DNA from: Thermoprotei archaeon
Lineage (GTDB): Archaea > Thermoproteota > Thermoprotei > Thermofilales > B20-G17
Direction: 5' to 3'
DNA: 15,021 nucleotides
Assembly (NCBI GenBank): GCA_003650785.1
Contig: QMRW01000018.1
Span: 1 to 15,021 of the forward strand
A program made the translations under genes and the position numbers. The stretch's first letter is position 1; the number at the start of each line of letters is the position of its first letter. Below are positions 13,638 to 15,021 of this stretch, one piece after another. A model generated the notes under the pieces. It had not been told where the DNA came from. It worked only from the letters and a program-made list of their open reading frames with translations, and searched no databases.

Positions 13638-14429
13638 GTGCCTACTGCAGAGATACTTACTATTGGTAATGAACTACTTATAGGAAGGATTGTAAATACG
13701 AATTCCACATGGCTCTGTAGAAAACTTACTTATTTGGGTATTAAAGTGAGGCGAGTAATAGTCCTCCCAGATGAGGAAGAGGAAATTGCTCGAGGAGTGA
13801 GAGAATCTATAACTAGAGGTGTTGATATATTGCTGATTACCGGAGGACTAGGACCTACTTTCGATGATAAAACTAGTCAATCGTTATCACTAGCTCTCAA
13901 AAGACCCTGGGTTGTCAATCAGAGGGCTCTTAGGATGATTGAGAAAAAGTACAAAGAAAGAGGACTTGAAATGACAGAACATAGATTGAAGATGGCTAAA
14001 ATGCCTGAGGGAGCGGAACCCATACCCAATCCCGTAGGTACTGCACCTGGAATACTCATTAGATTCGGTAAAACGTTGCTTATTGTGCTTCCGGGAGTTC
14101 CCGAAGAGATGAAGAATATGTTCGAGCAGTATGTAGAACCTCTGCTCAAAAAAGTAGCTCCAGGAGTGGTATTTTTAGAAGATCAATTTGTGTGTAGGGG
14201 TTTACCGGAATCCACTATAGCTCCTATTATAGAAAAGGTAATGAGGAAAGTTCATGCTGTCTACATAAAAAGTCACCCTTCGGGTTGTGAATTAGGAAAA
14301 CCCGTGGTAATTATTCATATGTATACTTCAGGATATAGAAGGGAGGAGGCAGAGGATAAATTAGTACAGGTGAAAGATGAGCTCAAGAGAGAGCTGATAA
14401 GAGCAGGAGCTGAGATAGAAAATAGCTGA
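13638..14429 (+). CDS. CinA/MoaB-type molybdopterin-binding-fold protein (NMN deamidase-related)
   Basis: The 263-residue protein belongs to the COG1058 group, the N-terminal domain of bacterial CinA, with a MoaB/MogA-like fold. Motifs: I-G-N-E-L-L-I-G-R-I-V-N-T-N (9-22), T-G-G-L-G-P-T-F-D-D (68-77), the P-N-P-V-G-T-A-P-G-I block and L-P-G-V-P-E-E-M. The nicotinamide-nucleotide deamidase domain (C-terminal part of full bacterial CinA) is absent, as is usual in archaea, so the deamidase label in databases need not apply. In CinA this domain has been linked to ADP-ribose hydrolysis; the archaeal role is unproved. GTG 13638 has AGGTGA 6 nt upstream (13626-13631), and P-T-A-E-I-L-T-I-G begins the first strand. 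It is convergent with the membrane-protein gene, 5 bp between stops. Confidence 0.92.
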   Translation: MPTAEILTIGNELLIGRIVNTNSTWLCRKLTYLGIKVRRVIVLPDEEEEIARGVRESITRGVDILLITGGLGPTFDDKTSQSLSLALKRPWVVNQRALRMIEKKYKERGLEMTEHRLKMAKMPEGAEPIPNPVGTAPGILIRFGKTLLIVLPGVPEEMKNMFEQYVEPLLKKVAPGVVFLEDQFVCRGLPESTIAPIIEKVMRKVHAVYIKSHPSGCELGKPVVIIHMYTSGYRREEAEDKLVQVKDELKRELIRAGAEIENS

Positions 14430-14434
14430 CTTTT

Positions 14435-15021
14435 CTACCATTTATTCCTACTAGATCCTATTAGGCTTCTAATGCCAAAGGCTAGTGATATAGTTCCTGT
14501 AAGTAGAGCTTCGTATGCTACTGTTATCGCTCTAGTAAGCATTGTAGCTGAGACTGATGCCTCTTTATCTATACCTAATAGTACAAAGGTAGTAATCATA
14601 GCAGTATCTAGAAGTCCTGCATTGACAGGAATTCCTAGGGGTATATTGTCTATTACTCCATAGAGTGGATAGGCCAATGAAAGAATCCAGAAACTAATTG
14701 GATAGTATAGAGCTTTAAACACCATGTACGGTATCAGTATACCGAACATCCACTGAATCAGGAGTAGTATAAAGCCTAGAGTTATTGGTAATCGTTTTTT
14801 ATATAGTAAGTGAATAGTATACTTGAAAGAGTTTAGTCCTCCCTCTACAGAGGCTATGTAGTGCTCCAACCTAAACTTCGCTAAGAATTTTTTGATGGTA
14901 TTTGAAGTTCTATCTAGTAGAAAGCTCATTATCCTTTCATTGAATAGTACTATGAATCCAATTAGTGCAAATATTCCACAGATGACTGCTACTGCTAGAG
15001 TCTGCCCATACACATCAGTAG
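14435..15021 (-). CDS. UPF0104 / lysylphosphatidylglycerol-synthase-TM-like (flippase-like) membrane protein, 5' partial
   Basis: The frame is open past the window edge (codons before the GTG at 15013 read T-D), so the start lies outside and that GTG is probably an internal valine. The visible part is hydrophobic with about five membrane segments (from the GTG: about 5-24, 75-99, 102-124, 128-148 and 158-182), separated by a basic loop (S-F-K-Y-T-I-H-L-L-Y-K-K-R). The late part G-L-L-D-T-A-M-I-T-T-F-V-L-L-G-I-D followed by A-T-M-L-T-R-A-I-T resembles the conserved end of the UPF0104/LPG-synthase TM domain, where a G-x-x-E/D in one helix precedes an R in the next. Members with known roles move or modify membrane lipids or lipid-linked sugars; in archaea the substrate is open. 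The assignment to this family is by recalled pattern only. Confidence 0.78.
   Translation of the reverse strand, partial: TDVYGQTLAVAVICGIFALIGFIVLFNERIMSFLLDRTSNTIKKFLAKFRLEHYIASVEGGLNSFKYTIHLLYKKRLPITLGFILLLIQWMFGILIPYMVFKALYYPISFWILSLAYPLYGVIDNIPLGIPVNAGLLDTAMITTFVLLGIDKEASVSATMLTRAITVAYEALLTGTISLAFGIRSLIGSSRNKW

Noticed and set aside
13638..14429. Annotation as nicotinamide-nucleotide deamidase
   Set aside because: The deamidase domain is the C-terminal part of bacterial CinA and is absent here.
1..15021. Defence island, prophage or integrated element
   Set aside because: No integrase, transposase, toxin-antitoxin pair, nuclease-helicase cluster, CRISPR repeat or attachment-site duplication was found, and base composition is even across the window.

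Overview
The window looks like chromosomal DNA from a thermophilic crenarchaeon (Thermoproteota, Desulfurococcales-like or a relative). The evidence is an archaeal/eukaryal-type ribosomal protein eL33 (L35Ae), an archaeal GPN-loop GTPase, an ATP-dependent DNA ligase of archaeal length, heavy use of AGA/AGG and ATA codons, AT-rich TATA elements about 26 bp before start codons, and GGTG-type ribosome-binding sites. Genus or species cannot be fixed from this sequence. No insertion sequence, CRISPR array, tRNA, rRNA or integrase was seen, and no gene looks broken; the first and last genes are cut only by the window ends.

Layout. 1-2.1 kb: the end of a zinc-type alcohol dehydrogenase converges on a Gfo/Idh/MocA-family NAD(P)-dependent oxidoreductase. 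2.2-3.5 kb: three small genes, namely a membrane-anchored zinc-ribbon protein, an 85-residue helical protein and a 65-residue zinc-ribbon protein. 3.6-5.3 kb (minus strand): a xylose-isomerase-like TIM-barrel isomerase/epimerase and a GPN-loop GTPase. 5.4-7.6 kb (plus): eL33 and DNA ligase, giving a short information-processing block with the GTPase. 7.6-8.15 kb (minus): a coiled-coil hypothetical protein. 8.3-10.8 kb (plus): an apparent three-gene operon of a PfkB-family sugar/nucleoside kinase, an eight-cysteine small protein and a spore-photolyase-like radical SAM protein with a second cysteine cluster. 10.8-12.1 kb (minus): a 69-residue basic protein and a radical SAM enzyme resembling pyruvate-formate-lyase activases with an extra ferredoxin-like cluster. 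12.2-14.4 kb (plus): an iron-type alcohol dehydrogenase and a CinA/MoaB-type protein. The window closes inside a multi-pass UPF0104-like (flippase-like) membrane protein on the minus strand.

How they fit together. Most of the window is ordinary housekeeping and sugar/alcohol metabolism in single genes or pairs. The least explained part is the kinase / Cys8 protein / radical SAM operon. Beside it, the activase-like radical SAM gene and the iron alcohol dehydrogenase are divergently transcribed from a shared 137-bp region carrying a perfect 8-bp inverted repeat plus a third copy of the half-site. Several starts (DNA ligase, coiled-coil protein, 69-aa protein, activase-like enzyme, iron dehydrogenase) fall where a TATA-like element predicts transcription to begin, suggesting leaderless mRNAs. 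Downstream operon genes instead carry GGTGA- or AAGG-type ribosome-binding sites. These promoter readings are inferences from sequence alone. I do not see strong evidence for a complete new multi-gene defence or mobile system.
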